Assembly (NCBI GenBank): GCA_025558095.1
Contig: JAIVFI010000040.1
Span: 412,667-476,666 of the forward strand
DNA: 64,000 nt
Direction of reading: 5' to 3'
Source: Hyaloraphidium curvatum
Taxonomy: Eukaryota; Monoblepharomycota; Hyaloraphidiomycetes; Hyaloraphidiales; Hyaloraphidiaceae
The notes under the pieces are model-generated. The model ran no database searches, was not told where the DNA came from, and saw only the letters and a program-made list of their open reading frames with translations. Every line of letters begins with the position of its first letter. Within the stretch, counting starts at the first letter, position 1. The position numbers and the translations under genes are program-made. Below, one piece after another: positions 10,210 through 19,505 of the stretch.

Positions 10210-10644
10210 CGTGCGCCTTCGTTCCTCGGAGTACACGACGTCGACTCGGTGCTCGGGAGGAGAGGAGGAAGAAAACGGTGTGCCGATGCTGCCCACCCTG
10301 GGCTCAGGGGATTTGGAGGCGAAGATGGCGCAATGGACGCGGGCCGTGCGTGGTTACGGTTGTTTGCGGCGCCTCACCACCGCCAGCGAAAACGAACTTC
10401 GGCAACTTCGTCAGCATGCCGCGCCCGCGCCCTAGGCCCGGGGCCAACCAGTTCATTCCGCCGCCTTCGGGGGACGACGAAAACGACGATTGATGATGCG
10501 CAGGGATCTGATGCGCACGGAGGGAAAAGACGATTCCTGAAAAGCAAGGAGGCGCGCGACCGAGGGAAAAAGAATGTGTCGCATGTAATGGTGCAGAATA
10601 GTCCGCGAATCTCGAGCCCAGCCCAATCTCAATGCCATGGTGGA
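10210..10644. other. Intergenic region, no gene seen
   Basis: It holds the promoter of the minus-strand 2OG oxygenase and the 3' flank of the ferredoxin gene. Confidence 0.4.
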
Positions 10645-11283
10645 TCACTCCGCGTCTGCAGCCAGCTCCGATGCCACGTTCGTCCTCAGCTTGATGTCGT
10701 TCCGCGGGTAGGCGACGCAGGCCAGCACGTATCCCTCCCTGATCTGATCCTCGTCCAGGAATCCCTGCCCGCCCTGCTTCACGTCCCCGGGCTTGCTGCC
10801 CCCGACCAGCTTGCACGCTGCTCCGCGCGTCAGCACCGAATGCCGGCCCCGTGGCGCGCGGGGCCCACCGCACTGGAGGCATCCCCCGTTCCGGCACCCG
10901 TCGTCGAACGGCAGGTCGATCCCGGCCTCCTGCGCGGCGTCGAGGATCGAGTGGTGCTCCGAGATGGGGATGGTTTGGGCGATGTCCTTTGGCGGGGAGG
11001 GGATCAGGAGCGGCGGGGGCGAAGATGCGTCCGGGGCACCTCGTCCTGGATCAGGGTCACTGAAAGACACATCGGGCGTTCAGCAATCACGATGGGCGCG
11101 GACGGAGGGGCGTCCCACCGCGGTACACCTTCGGCACCCTCCTCGCCGGCTCCGCGTCCTTCACCGCAGTCTCCGGGCCGACAAGGCCGTACGCCGCCGG
11201 CCCCGAGCCCGTGGCTTCGGTGGGCACGGAATCGGCGGGCAGCGCGGGGCGCTCGCGGAGCGTGCGGACGTCGACTTCCTCCA
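10645..11283 (-). CDS. Plant-type [2Fe-2S] ferredoxin
   Basis: The C-terminal exon carries the cluster motif C-x4-C-x2-C (GCRNGGCLQC) and the fourth Cys in VLACVAYP, with family signatures SILDAAQEAGIDLPF and FLDEDQIREGY. A 51-bp GTGGGC...GAGCAG segment (complement 10818-10868) interrupts the motif. Removing it gives CLQCACKLV, as in other ferredoxins, so it is almost certainly an intron even though its length keeps the frame open. A first exon (start ATG at 11283, MEEVDVRTLRERP) probably joins across an intron near 11057-11130; that join is less certain. The N-terminus could be an organelle-targeting extension. It is an electron carrier. Fungal genomes usually carry the adrenodoxin type, so a plant-type member is notable. 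Confidence 0.78.
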
Positions 11284-11388
11284 TTGGGGGACCGAGCGGG
11301 GATTCGGGAGGGGTGCGGAGAAAGCGGGGCTGACGTCCCGCGCAAACTTCAACTGTCCCTTCTAGTTCCGCTGCGAGGTTCTCCTCCG

Positions 11389-13694
11389 TCACCCTTCCTT
11401 CATGGCGCTGAGTTCGTTGAAAACGGCGATGAAAGCTGGTCGCATGGAGGGGTCGTGATCCCAGCAACGCTCCATCAAGGACCACAGCCGGTCGTCGGTT
11501 CCTGGCGGCTTCTCGGGCCTTTTCCTGAGGACCGCAACTTGGTACATGAGCTGGTGTGGAGAGACTTAGGGCGGGGCCCAACAGCTCCGGGATGCCGTGC
11601 CACTCACCGCTGGAATGTTGGTCGCGTTCTCAAACGGATACCTTCCCTTGCTGACGACCTCGTACATCAGCATGCCGAACGCATAGACGTCGGCGGGAGC
11701 CCGCAATGGCTGTCCCTCTAGGATCTCGGGCGCGACGAAGCCGGGGGTCCCCGAAATCCCGCCGGGAGCCGTGGTCGCCTTGGAAGCGTGGTGCCGCATC
11801 CGCGATAGTCCGAAGTCCGCAATGACGGCCCTTTCGCCGTCCACGAGGACGTTTGCCGCCTTGATGTCGCCGTGCAGGATGTTCCGGGTGTGCAGGTAGA
11901 CCATGCCCGCCGCGGCGTCGCGGAGATACCGAATCCCCGTTTGCGGATCCCAGTTCTTCGCGGCAATAGCTTTCCGCAGGTTCCCGTCCGGCATGAATTC
12001 CGAGATGAGCATTGGAGGCGACTGGCAGAACGCCATTAGGGGCAATACTGTTCGAGTGCGTGTCAAAAGCGCAAGCAGACAACGCTGGTCATTACGCACC
12101 GTTCCGATGGATGAGACCGTGCCACGTGCGTGCTTCCTTCAAAAACACGGCCCAGCCTTCCGCATCCAAACCGCCCCGGAGCGTCTTGACGGCGACTCTA
12201 GTCGTGCCAAACAGGATCCCTTCGTAGACCGTGCCGAAACCCCTTTCTCCGACAGGCTTCGTCGAGTCCACAACGATCTGGCCGGGCTCGATGAGAAGCT
12301 TGTGAAGCGGATCGGATGTTGCGACGAGGTCCGAGGGCTCTCCCGGGGAGCTAGACGGAGAGATGGCCGCCGCAGCAAGAATGCCCGAACCAGCTCCCAG
12401 TGGGGATTCTGGAGCGTCTGTGACATCAACCGGAAGGACAGCTGGGGATGCTCCGGCGGGAGTGCTGGAAGATTCCGACCCTGGCTCCTTCTTGGGAGGC
12501 AAGGCGACGGCGGTGTTCTGCGTCTCCTTCGAAACAACGGTGTTCTGCGAGAGAAGAAGTTGGCTGCGTTCCGCCATCGTCTGCGAAGGTGCTCACCATG
12601 GCAAGTGTAGGCACATCCGATGATGCGGAGTCCGGAACACTTGCAACAATGGCCATAGCTGGTCTAGCAGTAGCGGTTGATGTGATATCTTTGGCCGTTC
12701 CCTTATCCTGTCCTTGAAACCTAGCAGGCGCCGCAGGTGGTGGGGCGCCTCCTTTCTCAGTCTCCTTAGAAACGGTGGCGGCAGCAGGAGCCTCGGATTT
12801 CCGGCGCCGCGACCAGAGAATGAAACCGAGGATGGCTCCAACCGCCGCGAGGCCTCCGATGACACCGCCAAGTATCGCTCCGATCGGCGCTCCACCTCCG
12901 CCCGTATCGGGGGGCGGCACCACTGTAGGAGTCGCGGTTGTTGAGGTTGTGGTTGTTGTCGCGACCGTCGTCCTCGAGGTTGAAGTCGCCAAGGCTGACG
13001 TCGTGACGGGGTCGCTAACTCTCGCGCAGTCTGTATTGATCCGGTAAGCGGCTCGTCACTGCCCGCAAGCCACTGTGAAAACGCCTACTTCCGATGGCGC
13101 TGAAGCTGCCGACGGGAATGACGCTGCAGTTGCCGTTCAGGACGATCTGGATGCCGGGGATGGGCGACGCGCAGGCGGCGTCAGTGAAGGCGTCGATCAC
13201 ACCGGTGCCGTTGGCGTTGCAGATGGCCTTGCCCGAGCCGGGGATGCCGATGGCGCTCAGCGAAGTGCAGGAGCCGGCCCTGACGGCGGTCACGCCGAGG
13301 GTCTGGCTCAGGTCCGTGGTGTTGCAGTTGGTGTTGAGGAAGATGCGGCCCTCGGCAAAGTCGCCGACCGTGCCGGGCGGGTAAACGGGGGCAAAGGTCG
13401 TCGAGCACGTGGTGATGTTGGAGAATGGGCCGTCGATATTGCACTTTCCGGTCTGGGCGACGACGATAGGGTCCGTGCAAGAGGGAACGTATGGGCACCA
13501 CGGTGATGACCTGCGCCTGACCTTAGGGCGACCAGGCCTTAACCAAAGGCCAGGCCATAGAACAACGAAGGTTTGCCCCACCAGCGCAATTGGGGTCCGC
13601 GAAGGTCGCGAACGAGAAGTAGAGCAGCGTCCCCTGAGCCGCCGCGGGTCGCGTCAAACAGGCGAAGGCCAAAAGAACGATAGCACGCTGCCAT
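11389..13694 (-). CDS. Receptor-like protein kinase (Cys-rich ectodomain, one TM segment, TKL-like kinase)
   Basis: Consistent exons are complement(13089-13510, 12597-13030, 12100-12544, 11608-12047, 11389-11538). They encode the eight-Cys ectodomain shared with 7680-8759, a Thr-rich stalk, a TM helix (IGAILGGVIGGLAAVGAIL) with stop-transfer WSRRRKS, a disordered Ser/Pro/Ala juxtamembrane part and a kinase. Kinase motifs are GERGFGTVYEG, VAVKTL, HGDIKAANVL (HGD for HRD), DFGLS, GTPGFVAPEIL, DVYAFGMLMYEV and RCWDHDPSMRP. The catalytic Lys, Asp and DFG are present, so it is probably active. The N-terminus is uncertain. A frame near 13630-13690 encodes a signal-peptide-like AIVLLAFACL matching the paralogue, but it lacks an adjacent ATG and joins out of frame. 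The only in-frame model starts at ATG 13694 (667 residues) and lacks that signal peptide. Confidence 0.8.
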
Positions 13695-13917
13695 AGCGAG
13701 GAAGCATCGTCCCGAGACTGCTGCCGGCGAGGTCTTGGCGAGGTGGGGACCCTGCCACCTCCCGAAAGTGCCGGCGGGGAGACGGGAATCCTGCGCCGTG
13801 GAGAGGTGGGGCAGCGCGGCGGAGGCGCGGTCGAGGGTTGTCGCATTCCTCGGAGTGAGATTCGACCGGCGTTTTGGACAGTGGGCGCCGTCGGTGTCTG
13901 AAGGCGAGAGAGACGGA

Positions 13918-14467
13918 GGCGGGGCACGATCAGCATCACCTCGTCCGGGTCGACGGGCCGGCCGCAGGGGAAGGTGATCTTGAGCGCGCGGACCCATCGG
14001 GCGTTGGAGAGCAGCCCCTCGGCGGTTTTGATCCAGAAGACCTCGGCCGGACAGCTGATCTATGCGGGGCGCACGCGCGGCTGCGTCAGCGCGGCGGCCC
14101 AATCGCCGGCGTCGGCAGATCGCAGGTCCAGCTGGTCGAGCGCGGCGGCGTCGCGCGGGTAGGCAGAGAAGTCGGGCATGTTGCGGCCGAACGTAAGGCA
14201 GAGATGGCGGAGGCGCGGGCAGCAGCGGTCGAGGAAGGCGATCAGCGGCTGGAAAGCCTCGCCGTCGGGGCCGCCGAGGTGGAGCTCATCCAGGGTTGCT
14301 GCGGTCCCGACGGCGTCCTCCATGCGGCGTGCAAAATTAGTCGCCCCGTCGAGGTCGTGGGCGGTGGCGTAGAACACCTTCAGCTTGCGCGCAGAAGCAG
14401 GGAACTTCCAGAGGTCGGGGAGGTGACCGCTGCCCGCAAAGGAGAGCGAATAGCTGCTTCTCGACAT
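13918..14467 (-). pseudogene. Truncated, nonsense-mutated copy of the F-box protein gene
   Basis: Minus-strand translation matches the middle and C-terminal parts of the protein at 26884-28410, including ELHLGGPDG, FLDRCCPRLRHLC and SADAGDWAAALTQP. The N-terminal F-box half is absent. Where the intact gene reads CCC GCC GAG ATC, this copy reads CCC GCA TAG ATC (stop near 14060). Homology then resumes in the same frame (AEVFWIKTAEGLL, ITFPCGRPVDPDEVM) until it ends about 13920, just upstream of the receptor kinase. It is a duplicated fragment that no longer encodes a full protein. Confidence 0.85.
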
Positions 14468-14501
14468 CGATCGTCTCTTCAGTTGCCGTGTGATCTGCTG
14501 G

Positions 14502-15287
14502 TCAAGAGTTCACTCCTTGCCAAGGCCGCCAAGAGCGGATAGTCGCGACCACTGACGAAAGTGGCCAGGTCCGTCCGAATACACCGTCCGAGGGGGATGC
14601 GCTCCTAACCTCCGGAGCAGGTAGCTCGCGCCTGCGATAGTACTTGCTGGTCCGTCCGAGAATGTAGCAGCCGTGCACGAGACCCCTCTCCCTGTCCGGC
14701 ACCGGATCATCGTCCCGGATGACTGGCAGCGCGTCCCAGACGTTCGGTTGGAGGGCCCTCTTCATGCTCTCGTGCGGCCACAACGGCCCCGCGAGGCGGA
14801 GCTCCAGCGTCCCGCGCCGCTCGGCGGAGAGGTTGAGCGTTTTGGCGGTGGCGTTCTTCAGGCCGGCACCATCCGTGGCGTGCCCGAGGAGAACGCCCCC
14901 AAAGCTGGGGCCGTCCTCGGGGAGGAGCACGTACACGTGCGGCTTGTCGAGTCGCCCGTACTTCTGGAAGACGGTTTGGGGGGGCGGTGCTGGTGCGGCC
15001 GGGCCGTGAAAGTCGTGCGTCCGCCCGACCACGAATCCGGGCTCGGGGACGTCCCCGTCGCCGATAGGCGCCGCGGCCGCCCAGAGCACGTCCGAGCCGC
15101 CGTCCGTCGGGCGGAGCGGACCGGCGCTTCGGAGCTCCAGCGTAAGGCGGCGCGACGGGGACAACGAGAAGGCGTCCCCAACCGCCGCAGCGAGCTGCGC
15201 GCCCGTCGCGGCCCCGGGGACGGCGACGGCGACAAACTCCGGCCCTGACTCAGGCAAGCATACGGAGAACACGGCGCCGGTCGCCAT
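14502..15287 (-). CDS. Protein with two repeated ubiquitin-like/Crinkler-like domains
   Basis: A 261-residue frame starts at the ATG at 15287 (MATGAVFSVCLPESGP). Two tandem repeats are visible. Each begins with a predicted beta strand (FSVCLPESGPEFVAV / VYVLLPEDGPSFGGV), continues with a helix and a TLELR(S/L)AGPLxP block, then a VLWAA / VWDAL segment, and closes with FVVGRT / YILGRT. The pattern recalls ubiquitin-like N-terminal domains of Crinkler-type proteins, but I cannot assign the family firmly. No catalytic motif is seen. Its left neighbour on the same strand is another small protein of this general type (15406-15921). The last 40 residues after the second repeat are unremarkable, and a 3' intron cannot be excluded. 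Confidence 0.6.
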   Translation of the reverse strand: MATGAVFSVCLPESGPEFVAVAVPGAATGAQLAAAVGDAFSLSPSRRLTLELRSAGPLRPTDGGSDVLWAAAAPIGDGDVPEPGFVVGRTHDFHGPAAPAPPPQTVFQKYGRLDKPHVYVLLPEDGPSFGGVLLGHATDGAGLKNATAKTLNLSAERRGTLELRLAGPLWPHESMKRALQPNVWDALPVIRDDDPVPDRERGLVHGCYILGRTSKYYRRRELPAPEVRSASPSDGVFGRTWPLSSVVATIRSWRPWQGVNS

Positions 15288-15405
15288 TTGACGCAAGGGC
15301 GGGCAGGGAAGGCCGAAGCTGTTCACCGCTCCACCGCTGATCACCCTTTACCTCCTACGTCGCCCTCATAAAAGGACGCGAAAGCCAGGGCGCAACCCGC
15401 TCGAT

Positions 15406-15921
15406 CTATTTCGTCCAGACTTTCTCGATGACGACGAGAAGGAAGCCGGTGCAGAGAGTGGTTACAATCGTCCGCCCCCACAGCTTCCACAGTCTCTTGG
15501 CCTGCGCCCAAACTTGAGATGACCAAGGCACTTCGACAGCTGGAAAGGAGTGAGATCGAAGCAATCGTAGGCCATGGGTTCACGCACCTGTCCGGACTTC
15601 GCTCTCGTTCGGCGCCGTCGTCGCCAGCACCATGAAGCCAGGCTCAATCAGCCCAGCAAGGGAGTCGAAATCCGGTTCCGTCCACATCGACCGACCAGCA
15701 TTGGCGAGTTCAAGAATGTGCGTCTGATGCTCTTGATCGAATCGCAGATTGCCGTTCACCATGGGCGGCATCGGCACCTTGTGAAGCGTGACGCGAGCGA
15801 GCGGAACGCTCAGTTCGTCCGCGCACCGCCTGCGGAGGTCACCAATCGAGTTGAATTGGTTCCGATCCAGTTCCAGACGGCGGAAGGGGTCCGTCGCCAG
15901 CGCAAGGTGAAACGACGACAT
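15406..15921 (-). CDS. Small tail-anchored protein with a ubiquitin-like (Crinkler-N-like) domain
   Basis: Exons complement(15588-15921) and complement(15406-15539) join in phase 1 across a 48-bp intron (GTGCGT...TTCCAG), giving 155 residues. The first 60 residues (FHLALATDPFRRLELD, SIGDLRRRCADEL, RVTLHKVPMP) follow the strand-helix-strand order and the (L)TLxKVxxP signature of Crinkler-type N-terminal domains. After splicing, the C-terminus carries one hydrophobic helix (TIVTTLCTGFLLVVIEKVW) five residues before the stop, a tail-anchor arrangement. It may therefore display the small domain on the cytosolic side of a membrane. Function is unknown. The splice is supported by frame, phase and the appearance of the helix. 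Confidence 0.6.
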
Positions 15922-17216
15922 GTTGTTGACGTGGCGATCACGACAATTGACCGCGAGGTCCTAATCGGACCACTGGACAACGACACCACTCGTGACGAGA
16001 TGTTGTACTGCCTTGGTATTGCGCCGGGGTGGTTGGCCGCCTTCCTCGCAGACGGCCGTTGCCGGTGCACGCTTGACTGTGGACGGGCCCCCCTGGACAT
16101 GGCTGCCTTTGTCCATCCGCGCGTCTGCTCGAAGGTCGGCACCGGCCAGCGGCACAAGCGTTACGTGACGCACCTTGCGAGCGGCTTCGCCGAGGGGCTG
16201 ACGCCTCGCGGCGCTCACGTTGCCTGCCATCATACGGAGTACCTTCGCCACGCATGGACTTATCACTATCCAACTTCAACCTGCGACCGTTCGTGACCAA
16301 GGTCGGGATGCTGCTGACAACGTCATCCTCCAGGTCTGCTGGCGCCCTGTGCTAATCGACCCCACCGTGGTGACTCCAGCTATGCTCCCGCACAGCACGC
16401 ACGACCGGCCTTGTCGCTTCCAAAGCCGAGGCGGACAAGATCACGCCGCTGCACCAGCGGTTGCTATTTCCGACCCCTCCCCTGTCGACTTTTAACCGGC
16501 GGCTCTGGAAACCTTTGGTCTGCTTGGCCCCAAGGCCAAGGCTCTTATTCAGGCCGCCGCTTGGCGCGCCATCAGATCCGGCAGGGTGCCGAGGGCAAGG
16601 ACGTAGACGGTGACGAGCTGATGGCCCGCTACACGGGTCGGTTGCGCGCCCTCGCAGGGGTGGGGCGTATGGGATGCCAGGCTCAGATGCGGAAGTTCCG
16701 CGAGGCTTGCCTTGTCCGCGGCCATCTTCCCGCGCCTGCCCTCAGCGGTGGAGAGATGTGTAGGCCCGGGAGAGTAGAAGTGATCAGACCCGGTCGCGGC
16801 ATGGAAAGCAAAGGCCGGGTCTGGGGACCGGCAAATGGGCGATGGGTGCACTGGTTCCTTGCCAAACGCATCCCGCTAATGTCAATGATGAGCCACCGAT
16901 TTCTCCTCTATACTTCCAACTACAGCTGGCGCTCAGGGGAGCCGGTGGATGGGCTCCATTGGAGCGGACATTCCGACTCGGCTCAGCAGGCGCTCGGCGG
17001 CCGCCCCGGCCGGATTTCGGCGCTTTGGTTATGCGGGAGAGGGCCTATGAAAGGCGGCGTCGAATCGAGAGCTTTCTCTTCCGCCATTAGCTCTCACGGG
17101 TCGCTCAATGACGGGCTTTTCCGCCGGAATTGAGGATTCACCTCCGCGAGTCCGCCGGACAGGTAAACCTACATTACGAACCGCAATTGGCAATGTAAGC
17201 GGAGACATGAGCAATT
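15922..17216. other. Decayed region, no intact gene
   Basis: Frames on both strands read protein-like stretches (for example GDELMARYTGRLRALAG near 16610 and FGLLGPKAKALIQAAAWRAI near 16510, plus strand) that are broken by stops and frameshifts. They could be remnants of a gene or mobile element. I found no reverse transcriptase, integrase or transposase motif and no terminal repeats. Confidence 0.35.
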
Positions 17217-19505
17217 TCACCGGTAATCCAGCAGGTTCGGCATCCCCGGCCCCACCGCCGGCCCCGTAACGCCCCACTCCCCCAAGACGACCCCCAGGGA
17301 CAGCTCCTGCACCTCCCTCTCCTCCTCCTCGACATGCAGCCCCGACCGCGCGGGGTACTCCTCCGCCGAATACGTCTCGCACACCTCGACCTCCTCCGCG
17401 AACCTGACCCTCCTCCCGGCCTTGCTCCCCGAAGACACCGACGCGCTCGCGATCGACCCAAAAAGCGGGCTACCCCCGGCCCCGGCATGCTCGTCCCCGC
17501 GGTGCGCCGCGCAGACCCAGCAGTGCCCCTCGCTCCCCCTCCCGGCATGCTCGCACCCCCTCGCCGCTTCCTCCCGCCGCGCCATGACGAGCATTTGCAC
17601 CTCTGCCCGGCCCAACCGCACCTCGTCCCCTTCGAGCATCGACCTCAGCAGCACACGCACGGCCTGCGTCTCGGGCTGCCTGCTCCCGTCCAGGAGATCC
17701 AGGCACGCCGAGACGTCACCGACGATGCGGGAATGCAGCTCCAGCGCCCTCGCCCGGTCCGAAAGCGGCGCCGCCGAGACCATCGCCCGGAACCGCTGCA
17801 GCACCGCCAGCATCAGGTAGGCGGCGTAGCACGCCGCGAACCCGGCGTGGAAAAAGAGCATCGAGTTGCCCAGCTCCGCGGGGGTGAACTCCGCAGACAG
17901 CTCGCGCGCGGAACGGGCGGCCAGCATCGCCGCGCGGAGGGCGGTGCGGAAGCTCGGGGTGCGCATCCACGCCCCCGCCAGCGGGTCGGCGGCGGCGTCG
18001 CTCGCGAGGCAGGTCCCACCCCCGGGGAACAGTTCGGGGGCGTTCAAAAGGATGAGCCACAGCCTGGCTCGGGAAAAGTGCCCGTGCACGATGAGCTGCA
18101 TCGCGCGGGGGACGGGCACGGCGAGGGCCATGGCGCGCACGGAGGCGGAGGAGGCGGCGGCGGCCACGTCGGGTGGGAGGGCCGAGGTGAATGCGTGGTG
18201 GGCGTCGAGGAGGAAGGCGCGGCGGCGGATGGCTTCGGGGAGGTGTGGGTTGGAGAGGAGGCGCGGGCGGTAGTCCGATGGGAGGAGATCGTCCGGGAAG
18301 GGCGGGGCGCCGGGGGCGAGGATGGCGTCGGCCACCAGCACGTCCGTCATCGAAAGGCCGGCCTCGGTGCGCAGCCACGCGGCGTACTCGGCAACCTTGA
18401 CGATGGCCAGGGAGAGGATCTTGGAGACGTTGTGCGTGCCGTCGCGCTTGATGTTGCCAACGGTGAATGCCAGGGCCGATGCGCGGGCGGCGCGGTCGAG
18501 GGGAGGATCGGCGCACGGGTCCAGCCAGCGGAAGAAGCCGCCGGATGTGGGGCGCACGGCGTCGGCGGCGAGGAGCTCGGGCGGGATGCGGTCGTCGGCG
18601 GTGCGGCGCGAGGGCGGGGGAACGCAAGCGAGGAGGGACATTGGGAGGCCCACGGGCAGCGTGGGGAACTCGTTGACGGGGTCGATAACGGGCCGCGAGA
18701 GGGTGGATGCGGCGACGACGAGGTCGAAGTTGACCGCGACGCCGTAGGCGCCGATCCAGTGCTCCCGGATCAGAAAATCGTCCAGCGTGCGCACGGGCCT
18801 GCCGACGCCGCGCTCACCGGGGACTCCCGCGCGGCGCCACACGGCTGCCACGCGCTGCGCCCCGGCCCGTGCGACGGCCGAGTTGTTGAGCACGATGTGG
18901 GCAAAGGCCAGGTTGGCGGCGAGGCAGATGGTCAGCATGAGGGTGTCGAGCGTGTGCAGGTCCACGTCCTCGCCGCGGTCCGCGCGGGCTGCCGCGGCCC
19001 AGAAGTTTGCGGCATAGTCGTTGAACAATTGTTCGAGGCGCTTTTCCAGGCGGGCGGCGAGGGCGGGCAGGGGATGGGGCGAGAAGCCCGGGTGCCATGC
19101 GGCGCCTGCGGGCAGCACGCCGGCCGCCTGGGCGCGGAGGGTGGCCAGTGCCCCGTAAAGCAGGGCCAAGGATTCCAGCAGCGGGTGCGAATAGAGCTCC
19201 GCGACCCGGCCCCCGTTGGCCGGTGTGGCCCCCCGCGCGGCGCCCGAGCCCGCCCCCGGCCCCGCCCCGGCCGGCCCCCCGCCGGCGCCGCCCAGCGCGA
19301 CCTCCTCGAACGTGTCTCTCAGGAACGGCGACGACGCCTCGGCCGGGAACGACGCCATAAAGGCGCGGAGCAGGAAGCCCCGGCCGTGCGGCGACAGCGC
19401 GGCATCGCCGCCGTCCGCCGCCGGCGCGGGCGACCCCTCGCCGCCCCTCAGCGCCGCCGCGGAGGGCGCAAGCGGCGGCGACGGCGTCGCCACCCTCGCG
19501 GGCAT
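17217..19505 (-). CDS. Regulator-like protein (fungal TF middle-homology-like) with C-terminal RVxF motif, copy A
   Basis: A long intronless frame (762 residues from ATG 19505; ATG 19628 is an alternative start). It is mostly alpha-helical. Motifs shared with the gene at 59731-62247 include KVAEYAAWLRTEAGLSMTDVL, FTPAELG...FFHAG and the block DRARALELHSRIV. No Zn2Cys6 motif is seen. The helical core resembles the middle homology region of fungal transcription factors, by general pattern only. A C-terminal module has CEHAGRGSEGHCWVC, then RRVRFAEEVEV and TYSAEEYPAR. RVRF followed by a -T(Y/W)S-EYP- block is the layout of protein-phosphatase-1 docking segments in fungal regulators, so a PP1-binding adaptor is possible. 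An antisense frame of similar length (plus strand, 17334-19619) is a GC-driven shadow. Confidence 0.75.
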   Translation of the reverse strand: MPARVATPSPPLAPSAAALRGGEGSPAPAADGGDAALSPHGRGFLLRAFMASFPAEASSPFLRDTFEEVALGGAGGGPAGAGPGAGSGAARGATPANGGRVAELYSHPLLESLALLYGALATLRAQAAGVLPAGAAWHPGFSPHPLPALAARLEKRLEQLFNDYAANFWAAAARADRGEDVDLHTLDTLMLTICLAANLAFAHIVLNNSAVARAGAQRVAAVWRRAGVPGERGVGRPVRTLDDFLIREHWIGAYGVAVNFDLVVAASTLSRPVIDPVNEFPTLPVGLPMSLLACVPPPSRRTADDRIPPELLAADAVRPTSGGFFRWLDPCADPPLDRAARASALAFTVGNIKRDGTHNVSKILSLAIVKVAEYAAWLRTEAGLSMTDVLVADAILAPGAPPFPDDLLPSDYRPRLLSNPHLPEAIRRRAFLLDAHHAFTSALPPDVAAAASSASVRAMALAVPVPRAMQLIVHGHFSRARLWLILLNAPELFPGGGTCLASDAAADPLAGAWMRTPSFRTALRAAMLAARSARELSAEFTPAELGNSMLFFHAGFAACYAAYLMLAVLQRFRAMVSAAPLSDRARALELHSRIVGDVSACLDLLDGSRQPETQAVRVLLRSMLEGDEVRLGRAEVQMLVMARREEAARGCEHAGRGSEGHCWVCAAHRGDEHAGAGGSPLFGSIASASVSSGSKAGRRVRFAEEVEVCETYSAEEYPARSGLHVEEEEREVQELSLGVVLGEWGVTGPAVGPGMPNLLDYR

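Noticed and set aside
9586-11721. 711-codon plus-strand frame spanning the oxygenase and ferredoxin genes
   Set aside because: It crosses two well-supported minus-strand genes and their intergenic region without any motif.
15922-17216. Possible retrotransposon remnant
   Set aside because: Protein-like fragments exist, but no reverse transcriptase, integrase, protease or terminal repeat could be recognised, so no mobile element is called.
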